A DNA stretch of 48,290 bases from Nocardia sp. SYP-A9097 (GCF_009649815.1 NZ_WJIC01000041.1:1-48290); one strand, 5' to 3'; numbered from the stretch's first letter, positions 1 to 9,336 are shown. Notes: generated by a model not told the origin, from the letters alone. Numbers and translations: made by a program.

Positions 1-123
1 TGCTCGACCGGATCCAGCCCGCCAAGATCTCCCGATCGCCATCACGCAACACCAGAGGGGCAGCTCGCACGGCCCACATTCAACCAGAAACCCATACCGC
101 CCAACAACTTTGGAATCGACCCA

Positions 124-3100
124 CTAGGTCATCACTCGGTTCGCACTGCTCGCCAGGCAGGACTGACCGAACAACGCTTTCAGCTCACCCATCAACGCCG
201 GTGATGTGGTGACCTGAAATCGGGCGTCGACGGCAAGCAATCGCGGACCCGCCTTACCCAGCAGGTTGATGCGGACCGCCGTCCCGCCGGGATGGCGCTG
301 CAAGGTCTCGCGGAGAGTGCGCACACTGTGTGGCGTACAAGCGGAGACAGGGATGGTCACGGTCAACGGTTGTTCTGCCGACAATCCGGCCAGATCGGGA
401 ACCGTGATCTGATCGCCGAGGACCGACAGACGATTGTCTCGAACACTGATGTGGGCGGTGATCACAACGATGGCGTCCTCGGTCAGCGCAGAGGCCGCGT
501 GCGCGAACGCGGCTGGGAAGAAAAGGACCTCGATGCTCGCGTCCAGATCCTCCAATCGCACGATCGCCCACGGATCGCCCTTCTTGTTCACGCGCCGATC
601 GATCGCGGCCACGATGCCGCCCACTACGACCCGGGATCCGTGCGGAATTGCCGTTTCGGTGAGCGCCGAGATCGAGGTGTCACAGCGTGTTGCGAGCAGG
701 TGGGCCACAGCGTCGAGCGGATGTCCGGAGACGTACAAGCCCAGCATTTCTCGTTCGAACCCCAAAAGTTGTCCGCGATCCCATTCCCGGTTCGGCACCG
801 GTACGTCGAATACCGAGACGGCGGTGTCCGGCTCGGCGAAATCAGCAGCGAACAGATCGAATTGGCCGCGCGCCGCGGCCTTCTTGGTCGTCATCACCGC
901 GTCGACGGCATCGCCGTGAATCAGGTGCAGACCGTGCCGAGGGTGGCCGAGTGAGTCGAAAGCGCCCGCCTTGACCAGTGATTCGACCACCTTCTTGCCA
1001 CAGGCGACGGCATCGACCTTCGCGAGGAAGTCGGAGAAACTCGTGAAGGCCCCGCGGTTGCGTGCGCGGACAATGGCTTCCACCACCGGTTCGCCGACAT
1101 TGCGGACCGCACCGAGTCCGAACCGAATATCGTCTGCCACACAGGAAAACGTGCCGACGGAGTGATTGACGTCCGGCGGCATCACACGGATACCACGCTT
1201 GCGGCAGTCGGCGAGATAGATCGCGGACTTGTCCTTGTCATCGCCCACGGAGGTGAGCAGGGCCGCCATGAATTCGGCGGGATAGTTCGCCTTCAGATAG
1301 GCGGTCCAATACATGACCAGGCTGTAGCCGGCGGCATGGGACTTGTTGTAGGCATAACCCGCGAACGGGAGCACGGCCTCCCACAGCGCCGTGATCGCAG
1401 CATCGCCGTAGCCATTGTCCAGCATGCCTTTTCGGAAGTTCTCGAACTCCATCGCGAGTACCTCGGGCTTCTTCTTGCCCATTGCGCGGCGCAGCAGATC
1501 GGCCTGCCCCAGCGAGTATCCGGCCACTCGCTGCGCAAGCTGCATGATCTGCTCCTGATAGACGATCAGCGCATAGGTCTCGGAGAGAATGTCGCGGAGC
1601 GATTCGTCCAGCTCGGGGTGAATCGGGGTGACCGCTTCCCGTCCGTTCTTGCGGTCCGCATACGCCCAGTGCGCGCCGACACCCATCGGTCCTGGGCGAT
1701 ACAGCGCATTGGAGGCCACCAGATCATTGAATTCGGTGGGTGCCATCCGCAGCAGCAGTTCACGCATGCCCGCCGAATCCATTTGGAACACACCGAGATT
1801 GTCGCCGCGAGCGAGCATGGCGTAGGTGCCTTCATCGTCGAGCACAAGGGTATCCAGATCGATATCGACACCGCGATTGGCGCGAATATTGTCCAGGCAA
1901 TCCCCGATCACCGTCAGCGTGCGCAGGCCCAGGAAGTCCATCTTGAGCAGCCCGATGGATTCACACGATGGATAATCCCAGCCGGTGATGATCGCCCCGT
2001 CCTGCGGGCGTTTCCACAGCGGGACGACATCGAGCAGCGGGTCCCGAGACAGAATGACAGCACACGCGTGAACTCCGGCGCCGCGGACCATCCCCTCCAA
2101 TCCCACTGCGGTGTCATAGATCTGGCGCACAATCGGGTCGCCGTCGACGAGCGCGCGTACCTCGGCGGCTTCGCCGTAGCGTTCGTGTGCCGGGTCGGTA
2201 ATGCCGGACACCGAGATGTCCTTGGCGGCCACCGCGGGCGGCAGCGCTTTGGTGATGCGGTCGGCGATCGCGAAACCGGGCTGGCCGAAATGGACTCGCG
2301 CCGCGTCCTTCAGCGCGGCCTTGGTCTTGATCGTGCCGAAGGTGATGACCTGTGCGACCTTGTCGGCACCCCAGCGCTCGGTGGCATACCGGATCATCTC
2401 GCCACGTCGGCGATCATCGAAGTCGATATCGATATCGGGTGCGGATGGTCGTTCGGGGTTGAGGAATCGCTCGAACAGCAGGCCGTGCTCGATCGGATCG
2501 ATATTGGTGATCGCCAGCGCATAGGCGACCAGCGAGCCCGCTGCGGAACCTCGGCCCGGCCCCACCCGGATCCCCACTCGGCGAGCGTGTGTCACCAGGT
2601 CGCCTACGACCAGAAAGTACGCGGGAAATCCCTTGTCGCGGATGATGTCGAGCTCGAAATGTGCACGCTCACGGTAGGTCTCGGGAACCCCGGTGGGAAA
2701 ACGCCAGCGCAGCCCCTTGTCGACTTCACGACGTAGCCACGTATCCTCGGTTTCGCCGTCGGGCACCGGGAACACCGGCATCCGGTCCTGGAACTCCCAC
2801 ACCACGTCGTAGGGCTCGACGCGTGCGGCTATGGCGAGAGTGGCATCGCAGGCTCCGGGAACCTCGTCATCCCACAGCGCTCGCATTTCGGCCGCCGACT
2901 TCAGGTAGTAACCGTCCCCGTCGAATCGGAACCGGGCTGGGTCCGAGAGCGTCTTACCGGTTTGTACGCACAGCATCGCCTCATGTGCGGATGCGTGCTC
3001 GCGTAGTACGTAATGGCAGTCGTTCGTCGCCAACGGCGTCAACCCGGCCTTCTTGCCGACCGCCAGTAGATCTTCGCGAACCCGGCGTTCGATTGTCAGG

Positions 3101-3684
3101 CCGTGATCCATTACTTCGAGGAAGAAGTTCTCCGGACCGAAGATGTCCCGCCATCGACCGGCTGCGGCGCAGGCCGCCTCGAATTGCCCCAGCCGCAAAC
3201 GGGTTTGGACCTCACCGGACGGGCAGCCCGTGGTCGCGATGATGCCGGCGGCGTGTTCGGCGATCAGCTCGGCATCCATGCGCGGCCACTTTCCCAACTG
3301 CCCCTCGAACGATGCCAGCGAGGACAGCCGGAACAGATTCCGTAGTCCGACAGCGTTTTCGGCGAACATCGTCATATGCAGATAGGCGCCCGACCCTGAT
3401 ACGTCATCCGCCTTCTGCGAAGGATCTCCCCAACGCACCCGTTTGCCGGAGAACCGGGATTCCGGCGCGATGTACGCCTCGATCCCGATGATCGGCTTGA
3501 CCACTGATTGTTGCGACCGGCGGAAGAACTCGGCGGCCCCGTACATATTGCCGTGGTCGCTCATCCCGACCGCCGGCATGCCCGACCGCTCGGCCTCGGC
3601 GAACAGCGGGCCGACTTTCGCCAATCCGTCGAGCATCGAGTACTCGGTGTGGTTGTGCAGATGGACGAAAGACGCGCCTGTCAT
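124..3684 (-). CDS. dnaE1: DNA polymerase III alpha subunit, replicative DnaE1 type
   Basis: Catalytic subunit of the replicative polymerase, about 1186 residues, close to the usual length of actinobacterial DnaE1. Seen: an N-terminal PHP domain opening with HLHNHTEYS, whose nine presumed metal ligands are all present (H10, H12, D19, H44, E69, H103, C154, D222, H224). The polymerase active-site motif PDIDIDF (D417/D419/D421) follows, and a C-terminal OB-fold lies near VVVGGIVAAIDRR. Known: in Mycobacterium tuberculosis the same nine residues (offset +4) give DnaE1 its proofreading exonuclease, so this copy should proofread. I chose the ATG at 3684 because it puts HLHNH at the usual distance from the start; an in-frame start at 3744 would add 20 atypical residues. 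It is divergent from the LysR gene with 84 bp between them. Confidence 0.97.
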   Translation of the reverse strand: MTGASFVHLHNHTEYSMLDGLAKVGPLFAEAERSGMPAVGMSDHGNMYGAAEFFRRSQQSVVKPIIGIEAYIAPESRFSGKRVRWGDPSQKADDVSGSGAYLHMTMFAENAVGLRNLFRLSSLASFEGQLGKWPRMDAELIAEHAAGIIATTGCPSGEVQTRLRLGQFEAACAAAGRWRDIFGPENFFLEVMDHGLTIERRVREDLLAVGKKAGLTPLATNDCHYVLREHASAHEAMLCVQTGKTLSDPARFRFDGDGYYLKSAAEMRALWDDEVPGACDATLAIAARVEPYDVVWEFQDRMPVFPVPDGETEDTWLRREVDKGLRWRFPTGVPETYRERAHFELDIIRDKGFPAYFLVVGDLVTHARRVGIRVGPGRGSAAGSLVAYALAITNIDPIEHGLLFERFLNPERPSAPDIDIDFDDRRRGEMIRYATERWGADKVAQVITFGTIKTKAALKDAARVHFGQPGFAIADRITKALPPAVAAKDISVSGITDPAHERYGEAAEVRALVDGDPIVRQIYDTAVGLEGMVRGAGVHACAVILSRDPLLDVVPLWKRPQDGAIITGWDYPSCESIGLLKMDFLGLRTLTVIGDCLDNIRANRGVDIDLDTLVLDDEGTYAMLARGDNLGVFQMDSAGMRELLLRMAPTEFNDLVASNALYRPGPMGVGAHWAYADRKNGREAVTPIHPELDESLRDILSETYALIVYQEQIMQLAQRVAGYSLGQADLLRRAMGKKKPEVLAMEFENFRKGMLDNGYGDAAITALWEAVLPFAGYAYNKSHAAGYSLVMYWTAYLKANYPAEFMAALLTSVGDDKDKSAIYLADCRKRGIRVMPPDVNHSVGTFSCVADDIRFGLGAVRNVGEPVVEAIVRARNRGAFTSFSDFLAKVDAVACGKKVVESLVKAGAFDSLGHPRHGLHLIHGDAVDAVMTTKKAAARGQFDLFAADFAEPDTAVSVFDVPVPNREWDRGQLLGFEREMLGLYVSGHPLDAVAHLLATRCDTSISALTETAIPHGSRVVVGGIVAAIDRRVNKKGDPWAIVRLEDLDASIEVLFFPAAFAHAASALTEDAIVVITAHISVRDNRLSVLGDQITVPDLAGLSAEQPLTVTIPVSACTPHSVRTLRETLQRHPGGTAVRINLLGKAGPRLLAVDARFQVTTSPALMGELKALFGQSCLASSANRVMT

Positions 3685-3768
3685 AGGATCACCATGCTCG
3701 GTTGATCCTGGCCGGTCGAACAAGGAACACGCGAAAGTGCACAACCACCGTTTGTACTCGGAGGAACC

Positions 3769-4803
3769 ATGGCGGATTTGGATATGGCAGCGGTGCGAGC
3801 GTTCGTCGCCACGGTGGATCAGCGGCAGTTCAGCCTCGCCGCCGACCTGCTCGGCCTGAGTCAGCAGGCGATTTCGAAACGTATCGCCAAGCTCGAAACC
3901 CAGTTGGGCGCAACGCTATTCGATCGGGTACCCGCAGGGGTCGTGCCGACCGTCGCCGGGGTTCGACTGCTCCCGCACGCCAGATCGCTGCTGGTCATAG
4001 CCGACCAGGCGATCATGGCGGTGCGAGATAACCCGGGACCGTTGCGTATTGCCGTGCTGGGCGAGCGGCAGGCGGCGATGCAGTCATTGCGGTTCTACCT
4101 CGATCGCCATCCCGGCGCCGACACCGAAATCGTGCTGTCGAACGCCTTCGTCACCTCCCGCGACGCGTTATTGAGCGGCCGTGCCGATGTAGCCTTCGCC
4201 CGGGCGTGTGGCGGCCCTCGCCCGCTGCCCGACGGGATCGATGCTGTCCCAGCCTATTTGGAGCCCCTGCACCTACTCGTCGGGCGCGATCATCCCCTGG
4301 CCGGGCGGTCGGCGGTCGGTCTCGGCGATATCGGCGAATTCAACGTCTGGGTGCCCGGTGCCGCGGTCCCCTCCGAATGGTCCGACTACTACCGGGATCT
4401 CAGCGAAATGAGCGGCATCGCCATCGATACGACACAGCGGCCGGAAGTATTCGGCAACTCCGACTCGGCAGACGGACCCGCCCCCATCGAACTGCTCGTC
4501 GAACGAATAGCCGCATCGGACACCCTGGCCACCTTCAGCGGCGAGGGTTTCGCCGTTCCGTGGCATCCACACATTCGACGTGTACCCATCGTCGACCCCA
4601 CCCCGGCCTACCCGCATGCCCTGCTGTGGGACACCACCAACACCCACCCCGGCCTACCGAGCCTGATCGCTCACTTCCGCGACAACTACAACAACGACCT
4701 CGCTGCCGATTGCTGGATTCCGAACCCCGACCGCGCTTTCTTCGAGTCGGATCAGCCTGCGGTCAGCAGGCGACGGATCGGAAATGTGCGCGGTCGTTGG
4801 TGA
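3769..4803 (+). CDS. LysR-family transcriptional regulator
   Basis: DNA-binding regulator of 344 residues. The N-terminal winged helix-turn-helix is typical: MAAVRAFVATVDQRQFS, then LGLSQQAISKRIAKLE and LGATLFDR (about residues 6-52). The rest is a substrate-binding-protein-like effector domain. The start is set by GGAGGAA a few bases before ATG. It is divergent from dnaE1, but LysR regulators often act on themselves or on a divergent neighbour and dnaE1 is an unlikely target, so the regulon is unknown. Its 3' end overlaps the convergent hypothetical gene by 41 bp. The ligand cannot be inferred. Confidence 0.93.
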   Translation: MADLDMAAVRAFVATVDQRQFSLAADLLGLSQQAISKRIAKLETQLGATLFDRVPAGVVPTVAGVRLLPHARSLLVIADQAIMAVRDNPGPLRIAVLGERQAAMQSLRFYLDRHPGADTEIVLSNAFVTSRDALLSGRADVAFARACGGPRPLPDGIDAVPAYLEPLHLLVGRDHPLAGRSAVGLGDIGEFNVWVPGAAVPSEWSDYYRDLSEMSGIAIDTTQRPEVFGNSDSADGPAPIELLVERIAASDTLATFSGEGFAVPWHPHIRRVPIVDPTPAYPHALLWDTTNTHPGLPSLIAHFRDNYNNDLAADCWIPNPDRAFFESDQPAVSRRRIGNVRGRW

Positions 4804-5275
4804 CGGCGGCTCGTACCGCAGCGGCGATCGCGACGAGCGGCGGCACCCAGCGTGACTCACCAGGTGCGATTCCCCAGCCCGTCGCACCACCTGCGACCGG
4901 GAGGGGGACTGTCGCGCCGTCGGTGTGGACGATCGCACCCGCGTCACGCAGCATGGCGATTGCCTTGGCGGCCTTGGCCGCACCGACCACCAAGTGGATT
5001 TCGCGGCGCTGTGAGTCGCGGATTTCGATCACCGGACCGGAGAGATTGTTCGCCCGCAGGAATCGTCGTACGGCGGTGGCCAGCGGCCCGGTGAGCTCTA
5101 CGGCCGCGATCCGGTGGTCGGTGACCAGTTGCACACCTTCGGAAGTCGCCTCGACCGCCCATCCGAAGCCCGCACAGTCCCGCACGGCCTGCGTTGCTGC
5201 CGAGCGCGCGGCGAATGGAAACTTCGCGGGCTCGGGCGAAGACGTCACGGACACTGTCGGAAACATTGCGGGCAC
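4763..5275 (-). CDS. hypothetical protein, possible degenerate primase/polymerase-like fold
   Basis: About 170 residues, no recognised signature. The GTG at 5275 is preferred because GGGAG lies six bases upstream; an in-frame start at 5320 also exists. Visible are a hydrophobic strand (EIHLVVGAAKAAKAIAMLR), a VHTDGATVPLP segment and a C-terminal SRWVPPLVAIAAAV stretch. From memory, this order (strand, small helix, leucine/proline motif, W-V-P near the end) recalls the short actinobacterial proteins annotated as bifunctional DNA primase/polymerase N-terminal domain, but the acidic catalytic residues are not evident, so no function is assigned. It runs convergently into the LysR gene. Confidence 0.7.
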   Translation of the reverse strand: MPAMFPTVSVTSSPEPAKFPFAARSAATQAVRDCAGFGWAVEATSEGVQLVTDHRIAAVELTGPLATAVRRFLRANNLSGPVIEIRDSQRREIHLVVGAAKAAKAIAMLRDAGAIVHTDGATVPLPVAGGATGWGIAPGESRWVPPLVAIAAAVRAAVTNDRAHFRSVAC

Positions 5276-5673
5276 TGTGTTCTCCCATTCACCAGGTGCA
5301 TCGAGTTCACGCGGCGACATCCGCTTGCATAACCCTCACGCCGGAGGCTGTGCGCCGGATCCGTTGCGGCTGTGAGGTTCCTGCGGACCGCAACAGGAAT
5401 TCAGCGCTCGAATCCGAATCCCTGCATCAGCCCTGGGTAGTCCCTCGGATACCTCTCAGGTCGGACGACGCGGGTGCCGAATGATGTATCGACTCGGGGG
5501 GAGACCCCTATTAACAGCGGGCCGGAAACCGGGTCTTTCGGGGCGGCTCTCGCGCGCCTGCGGGGGCGGTCGTAGAGTCCCGCTTAAGGTGGGGCCGTCT
5601 GCGGGCGGACGTGGCGGCCTCGCGGTGACATCCTGGTTATGAGCCCCTGTGGTGGCGGCTGGATCGGAGTCCA
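5276..5673. other. 398-bp gene-free region with overlapping inverted repeats
   Basis: No convincing gene on either strand. It should hold the divergent promoters for the hypothetical gene at 4763 and the FhuF-like gene at 5674. Two inverted repeats share bases and could form mutually exclusive hairpins: GTTGCGG (5363-5369) with CCGCAAC (5388-5394), and TTCCTG (5378-5383) with CAGGAA (5394-5399). No ribosomal or tRNA feature was seen. Confidence 0.45.
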
Positions 5674-6453
5674 ATGGAAATGGTTGCGCAGCCTCCCGTT
5701 CGGATGAATGTGGTGCCGGGTGCCCGGCTACTCGACCGGCAGTGGCTGGCCGAGCGGATATCCGATATGGGCATTTCCTGGGGGACCGGGGACTCGCGGG
5801 TCTCCGGGACGCTGTGGTGGTGCATGGCCGCGTCATCACTGGTGGACCCGATCGTGAGCGCGCACGCCGCCGGATTGCCCGCCATGGATCCGGCGCTGGA
5901 GAACATCGGGCTGGAGATCCGGCCGGACGGGGGAGTCGAGCGGGTACTCGCCATGTGCGACCTCGAGTCCGCCGCGGCCGCCCTCGACAGGCACTCGACC
6001 GAACCCGGCGTGCAGTCGGACCAACCTGGCGCGAACTCGAGCGAGCCCGCCACACCTTCGGATGCGCTCGGCACGGACTTGATCGACTCAGTCGGCCCGC
6101 CCGGGCCCGCCGAATCCGTTGGTCATGCCCTGCGGCACACCCTGTCGGCTGTCATCCCCGTAGTCGGCGAAGCCTCCGGCGCGGGAGTGGCCGCGCTATG
6201 GGCCGTGGTCGCCGACGCCATCGGCAACCGAGCCCTCGACGCGGGCGCGCAGGAAACGGGATCGGCGCTGGCCAGGGAGGTTTCGGGCCGTCTGCCGATA
6301 CCTCGTTTCAGTGATGTCGGCGGGCGGACTTTTGTGCGTCGCATCTCCTGCTGCCTGGTGTTCGAGGTGCCCGGTTGTGAGATGTGTACGAGCTGTCCGA
6401 AACGTCCTGCGGCCCAGCGCGAAGCACTGCTCGCGGAGTTGGCCGCGCGGTAA
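5674..6453 (+). CDS. FhuF-like [2Fe-2S] ferric-siderophore reductase family protein
   Basis: Probable cytoplasmic iron-sulfur protein of 259 residues, related to ferric iron reductases that release iron from siderophores. The diagnostic evidence is the C-terminal cysteine pattern CC-x10-C-x2-C (C226, C227, C238, C241), which is the FhuF [2Fe-2S] ligand set; an extra Cys lies at 235. The middle (about residues 100-140) is low-complexity, rich in Ser, Pro, Gly and Asp. ATG at 5674 has GGAG four bases upstream. No siderophore transporter is next to it, so the siderophore partner is unknown. The family call rests on the cysteine motif and length; overall identity to FhuF could not be tested. Confidence 0.8.
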   Translation: MEMVAQPPVRMNVVPGARLLDRQWLAERISDMGISWGTGDSRVSGTLWWCMAASSLVDPIVSAHAAGLPAMDPALENIGLEIRPDGGVERVLAMCDLESAAAALDRHSTEPGVQSDQPGANSSEPATPSDALGTDLIDSVGPPGPAESVGHALRHTLSAVIPVVGEASGAGVAALWAVVADAIGNRALDAGAQETGSALAREVSGRLPIPRFSDVGGRTFVRRISCCLVFEVPGCEMCTSCPKRPAAQREALLAELAAR

Positions 6454-6489
6454 TTCGTCCACTGCCGTAAGGGGCTGACACCCCGGCAC

Positions 6490-6536
6490 CCGGTCCATCG
6501 GCACGCGGTCACCGGCGTGCCGATAGCATGGACCGG
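6490..6536 (+). promoter_or_regulatory. long two-part hairpin upstream of thrS
   Basis: An outer 9-bp stem CCGGTCCAT/ATGGACCGG (6490-6498 with 6528-6536) encloses an inner 8-bp stem CGGCACGC/GCGTGCCG (6499-6506 with 6515-6522). The loop is GGTCACCG and there is a 5-nt bulge on the 3' side. It ends 53 bases before thrS. There is no T tract, so it is not a classical terminator for the FhuF-like gene. It could be a structured mRNA leader of thrS or an operator; its role is inferred only. Confidence 0.5.
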
Positions 6537-6589
6537 CCAGACATCGCGGGGATTTCCCGCGCTACGACAATGCCAAGGAGTGCGCAGCC

Positions 6590-8641
6590 GTGACCACCAC
6601 AGCCCCGAAGAGCCCAGTCGCCCTCGTCCGGGTGTCGGCCGGGACTACGGCGGGTGCCGCGGTGCGCGAGGCCGACCTGCCGAGCAAGGGGCCGAACGCA
6701 GTCATCGTCGTCAAGGATGACGAGGGCAACCTCAAGGATCTGTCCTGGATTCCGGACACCGATGTCGAGGTCGAAGCCGTCACCGCGGACTCCGAGGACG
6801 GCCGCAGCGTCATCCGGCACTCGGCCGCGCATGTGCTGGCCCAGGCCGTACAGCAGGAGTTCCCGGGCACCAAGCTCGGTATCGGCCCGTTCATCAAGGA
6901 CGGCTTCTACTACGACTTCCAGGTCGAGCGCCCCTTCACCCCGGAGGATCTGGCCAAGCTGGAATCCCGGATGAAGAAGATCATCAAAGGCGCGCAGCGC
7001 TTTTCGCGCCGCGTCACCGATGTCGAGGCCGCGCGCATCGAGCTCGCCAACGAGCCGTTCAAGCTGGAGCTCATCTCCGACAAGTCGGGTATCGACGATC
7101 CGGAGGTCATGGAGGTCGGCGGCAAAGAGCTGACCATCTACGACAATCTGGACCCGCGCACCGGCGAGAAGCTGTGGGGCGACCTCTGCCGCGGCCCGCA
7201 CATCCCCACCACCAAGTACATTCCCGCGTTCAAGCTGACCCGCAGCTCCGCCGCCTACTGGCGTGGTGATCAGAGCCGCGAGGACCTGCAGCGCATCTAC
7301 GGCACCGCCTGGGAATCCACCGAGGCCCAGGACGAATACCTGCGCCTGCTGGAAGAGGCCGAGAAGCGCGATCACCGCAAGCTCGGACTGGAACTGGACC
7401 TGTTCTCCTTCCCGGACGAGCTGGGTTCCGGCCTGCCGGTGTTCCATCCCAAGGGCGGCGTCATCCGCAAGGAGATGGAGGACTACTCCCGCAAGCGGCA
7501 CACCGCCGCGGGCTACGAGTTCGTCAACACCCCGCACGTCACCAAGGGTCATCTCTTCGAGGTCTCCGGCCACCTGGACTGGTACCGCGACGGCATGTTC
7601 CCGGCCATGCACCTGGACGCCGAACTCAATGAGGACGGCACCGTCCGCAAGCCCGGCCAGGACTACTACGTCAAGCCGATGAACTGCCCGATGCACAATC
7701 TGATCTTCCGTGCGCGCGGCCGCTCCTATCGCGAACTTCCCTTGCGGCTCTTCGAATTCGGCTCGGTCTACCGCTACGAGAAGTCCGGCGTCGTGCACGG
7801 CCTGACTCGCGTGCGCGGCATGACCCAGGACGACGCGCACATCTACTGCACCAAGGAGCAGATGCACGCGGAGCTCACCTCCACGCTGCAGTTCGTGCTC
7901 TCCCTGCTGCGCGATTACGGCCTCGACGACTTCTACCTGGAGCTCTCCACCAAGGACCCCAAGAAGTTCGTCGGCTCCGACGATCTGTGGGAGGAAGCCA
8001 CCGAAACCCTGCGCAAGGTGGCCACCGACTCCGGCCTGAACCTGGTGCCGGACCCGGGCGGCGCGGCCTTCTACGGCCCGAAGATCTCCGTGCAGGTCAA
8101 GGACGCCCTCGGCCGCACCTGGCAGATGTCGACCATCCAGCTGGACTTCAACCTGCCCGAGCGTTTCGAGCTGGAGTACACCGGCACGGACGGTCAGAAG
8201 CACCGCCCGGTCATGATCCACCGCGCGCTGTTCGGCTCCATCGAGCGCTTCTTCGGCGTGCTCACCGAGCATTACGCGGGCGCGTTCCCGGCCTGGCTCT
8301 CGCCGGTGCAGGTGGTCGGTATCCCGGTCGCCGACGCCTTCGTCGAGCACCTCGACAGTGTCATCGAATCGCTGCGCGATCAGGGCGTGCGCGCCGAGGT
8401 CGACCGCAGTGACGACCGCATGCAGAAGAAGATCTTCAATCACACCGCGCAGAAGGTCCCCTTCATGCTGCTGGCCGGTGCCAAGGATGTCGAGGCGGGC
8501 GCGGTCAGCTTCCGATTCCGCGACGGCACCCAGGTGAACGGTGTTCCGGTCGCCGAGGCGATCTCCACCATCATCGAGTGGATCGCGCACCGCGAGAACG
8601 ACTCTCCGACCGCGGCGCGTTTCGAGAAGACGAACGGGTAG
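6590..8641 (+). CDS. thrS: threonyl-tRNA synthetase
   Basis: Charges tRNA-Thr in the cytosol; 683 residues, normal length. Domains in order: TGS (about residues 1-65), editing domain with HSAAH (H77, H81) and DLCRGPHIP near residue 200, class II catalytic core with the zinc/substrate ligands in MNCPMHN, VHGLTRVRG and MIHRALFGS, motif 2 around GSVYRYEKSG, and a C-terminal anticodon-binding domain. GTG start at 6590 follows AAGGAG at 6574-6579. It is the first gene of the operon with the HIT, pgsA, patA, pimA and Nudix genes, spaced 3 bp from HIT, an order I recognise from mycobacteria (Rv2614c-Rv2609c). Confidence 0.98.
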   Translation: MTTTAPKSPVALVRVSAGTTAGAAVREADLPSKGPNAVIVVKDDEGNLKDLSWIPDTDVEVEAVTADSEDGRSVIRHSAAHVLAQAVQQEFPGTKLGIGPFIKDGFYYDFQVERPFTPEDLAKLESRMKKIIKGAQRFSRRVTDVEAARIELANEPFKLELISDKSGIDDPEVMEVGGKELTIYDNLDPRTGEKLWGDLCRGPHIPTTKYIPAFKLTRSSAAYWRGDQSREDLQRIYGTAWESTEAQDEYLRLLEEAEKRDHRKLGLELDLFSFPDELGSGLPVFHPKGGVIRKEMEDYSRKRHTAAGYEFVNTPHVTKGHLFEVSGHLDWYRDGMFPAMHLDAELNEDGTVRKPGQDYYVKPMNCPMHNLIFRARGRSYRELPLRLFEFGSVYRYEKSGVVHGLTRVRGMTQDDAHIYCTKEQMHAELTSTLQFVLSLLRDYGLDDFYLELSTKDPKKFVGSDDLWEEATETLRKVATDSGLNLVPDPGGAAFYGPKISVQVKDALGRTWQMSTIQLDFNLPERFELEYTGTDGQKHRPVMIHRALFGSIERFFGVLTEHYAGAFPAWLSPVQVVGIPVADAFVEHLDSVIESLRDQGVRAEVDRSDDRMQKKIFNHTAQKVPFMLLAGAKDVEAGAVSFRFRDGTQVNGVPVAEAISTIIEWIAHRENDSPTAARFEKTNG

Positions 8642-8644
8642 GGC

Positions 8645-9256
8645 ATGAGCGAACGTACGGTGCCCGGCAGCCTCACCGAAGATGCTGCGGGGCTTGAAGA
8701 TTCGGCACCGCAGCAGATCATCGACCGCGGCCCGGGGGAACCCGACCGGCTGCAGCGGCTGTGGACGCCGTACCGCATGTCCTACATCACGGGCGCGACC
8801 GCGGAGCGAGATGCGAACGCGCCCAAGAAGACCGGCCATCCCTTCACCGATATCCCGGAGATGTCCGATGAGGACGGCCTGGTCATCGCGCGCGGCGAAT
8901 GGGTGTACGCGGTACTGAACCTGTACCCGTACAACCCCGGTCACATGATGGTGGTCCCCTACCGTCGCGTAGCGAACCTCGAGGACCTCACCCTCGACGA
9001 GAGCACCGAGCTGATGGCCTTCACCCAGCAGGCGATTCGCGTGATGAAGCGCGTCTCGCGGCCGGAGGGTTTCAATGTCGGCTTGAATCTCGGTGGCGTT
9101 GCCGGGGGTTCACTCGCCGATCACCTGCATCAACATATCGTGCCCCGCTGGAGTGGCGATGCGAACTTCATTACCGTCGTCGGCGGAGTGAAGGTGATGC
9201 CACAGCTGCTGCGGGAAACGCGGGCGTTGCTGGCGGAGGCCTGGAAGGAGGCGTAG
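8645..9256 (+). CDS. HIT-family AP4A phosphorylase-like protein
   Basis: Histidine-triad nucleotide enzyme of 203 residues. The catalytic triad motif LADHLHQHIVPRW gives H160, H162 and H164. Known: the M. tuberculosis protein at the same place, Rv2613c, is a diadenosine tetraphosphate phosphorylase, which cleaves the AP4A formed as a by-product by aminoacyl-tRNA synthetases. Having it directly behind thrS is therefore functionally sensible (inference). The first 45 residues are poorly conserved-looking linker. It starts 3 bases after the thrS stop, so translation is probably coupled. Confidence 0.93.
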   Translation: MSERTVPGSLTEDAAGLEDSAPQQIIDRGPGEPDRLQRLWTPYRMSYITGATAERDANAPKKTGHPFTDIPEMSDEDGLVIARGEWVYAVLNLYPYNPGHMMVVPYRRVANLEDLTLDESTELMAFTQQAIRVMKRVSRPEGFNVGLNLGGVAGGSLADHLHQHIVPRWSGDANFITVVGGVKVMPQLLRETRALLAEAWKEA

Positions 9257-9335
9257 ATGAGCGACAATCGCGCAGCGGCTCATCGAAGCCGACCGGGTGC
9301 GGGTGTTCCGCAAGGCACGGAAGGAATCCGAATAG
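9257..9335 (+). other. possible frameshifted micro-gene between HIT and pgsA
   Basis: An ATG directly after the HIT stop has a perfect ribosome site (AAGGAGG, six bases upstream), but its own frame gives a 28-codon peptide of poor codon use that runs into the start of pgsA. In the neighbouring frame, bases 9261-9335 read as a charged helix with actinobacterial codon use (AQRLIEADRVRVFRKARK, ending ESE-stop at 9333-9335). Deleting one A near 9266-9267 would join the ATG to this frame and give a peptide of about 25 residues. It may be a genuine micro-protein with an indel, or a coupling leader for pgsA. Low certainty. Confidence 0.35.
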
Positions 9336-9336
9336 C

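Noticed and set aside
1162..2736. 524-codon open frame antisense to dnaE1
   Set aside because: Lies wholly inside dnaE1; its His/Arg/Gln-rich product and lack of a family signature mark it as a high-GC shadow.
6454..6589. T-box riboswitch before thrS
   Set aside because: No T-box sequence or specifier loop; only a simple two-part hairpin is seen.
6509..8944. 811-codon open frame antisense to thrS and the HIT gene
   Set aside because: Covers two certain genes on the other strand; the product is repetitive and has no domain.
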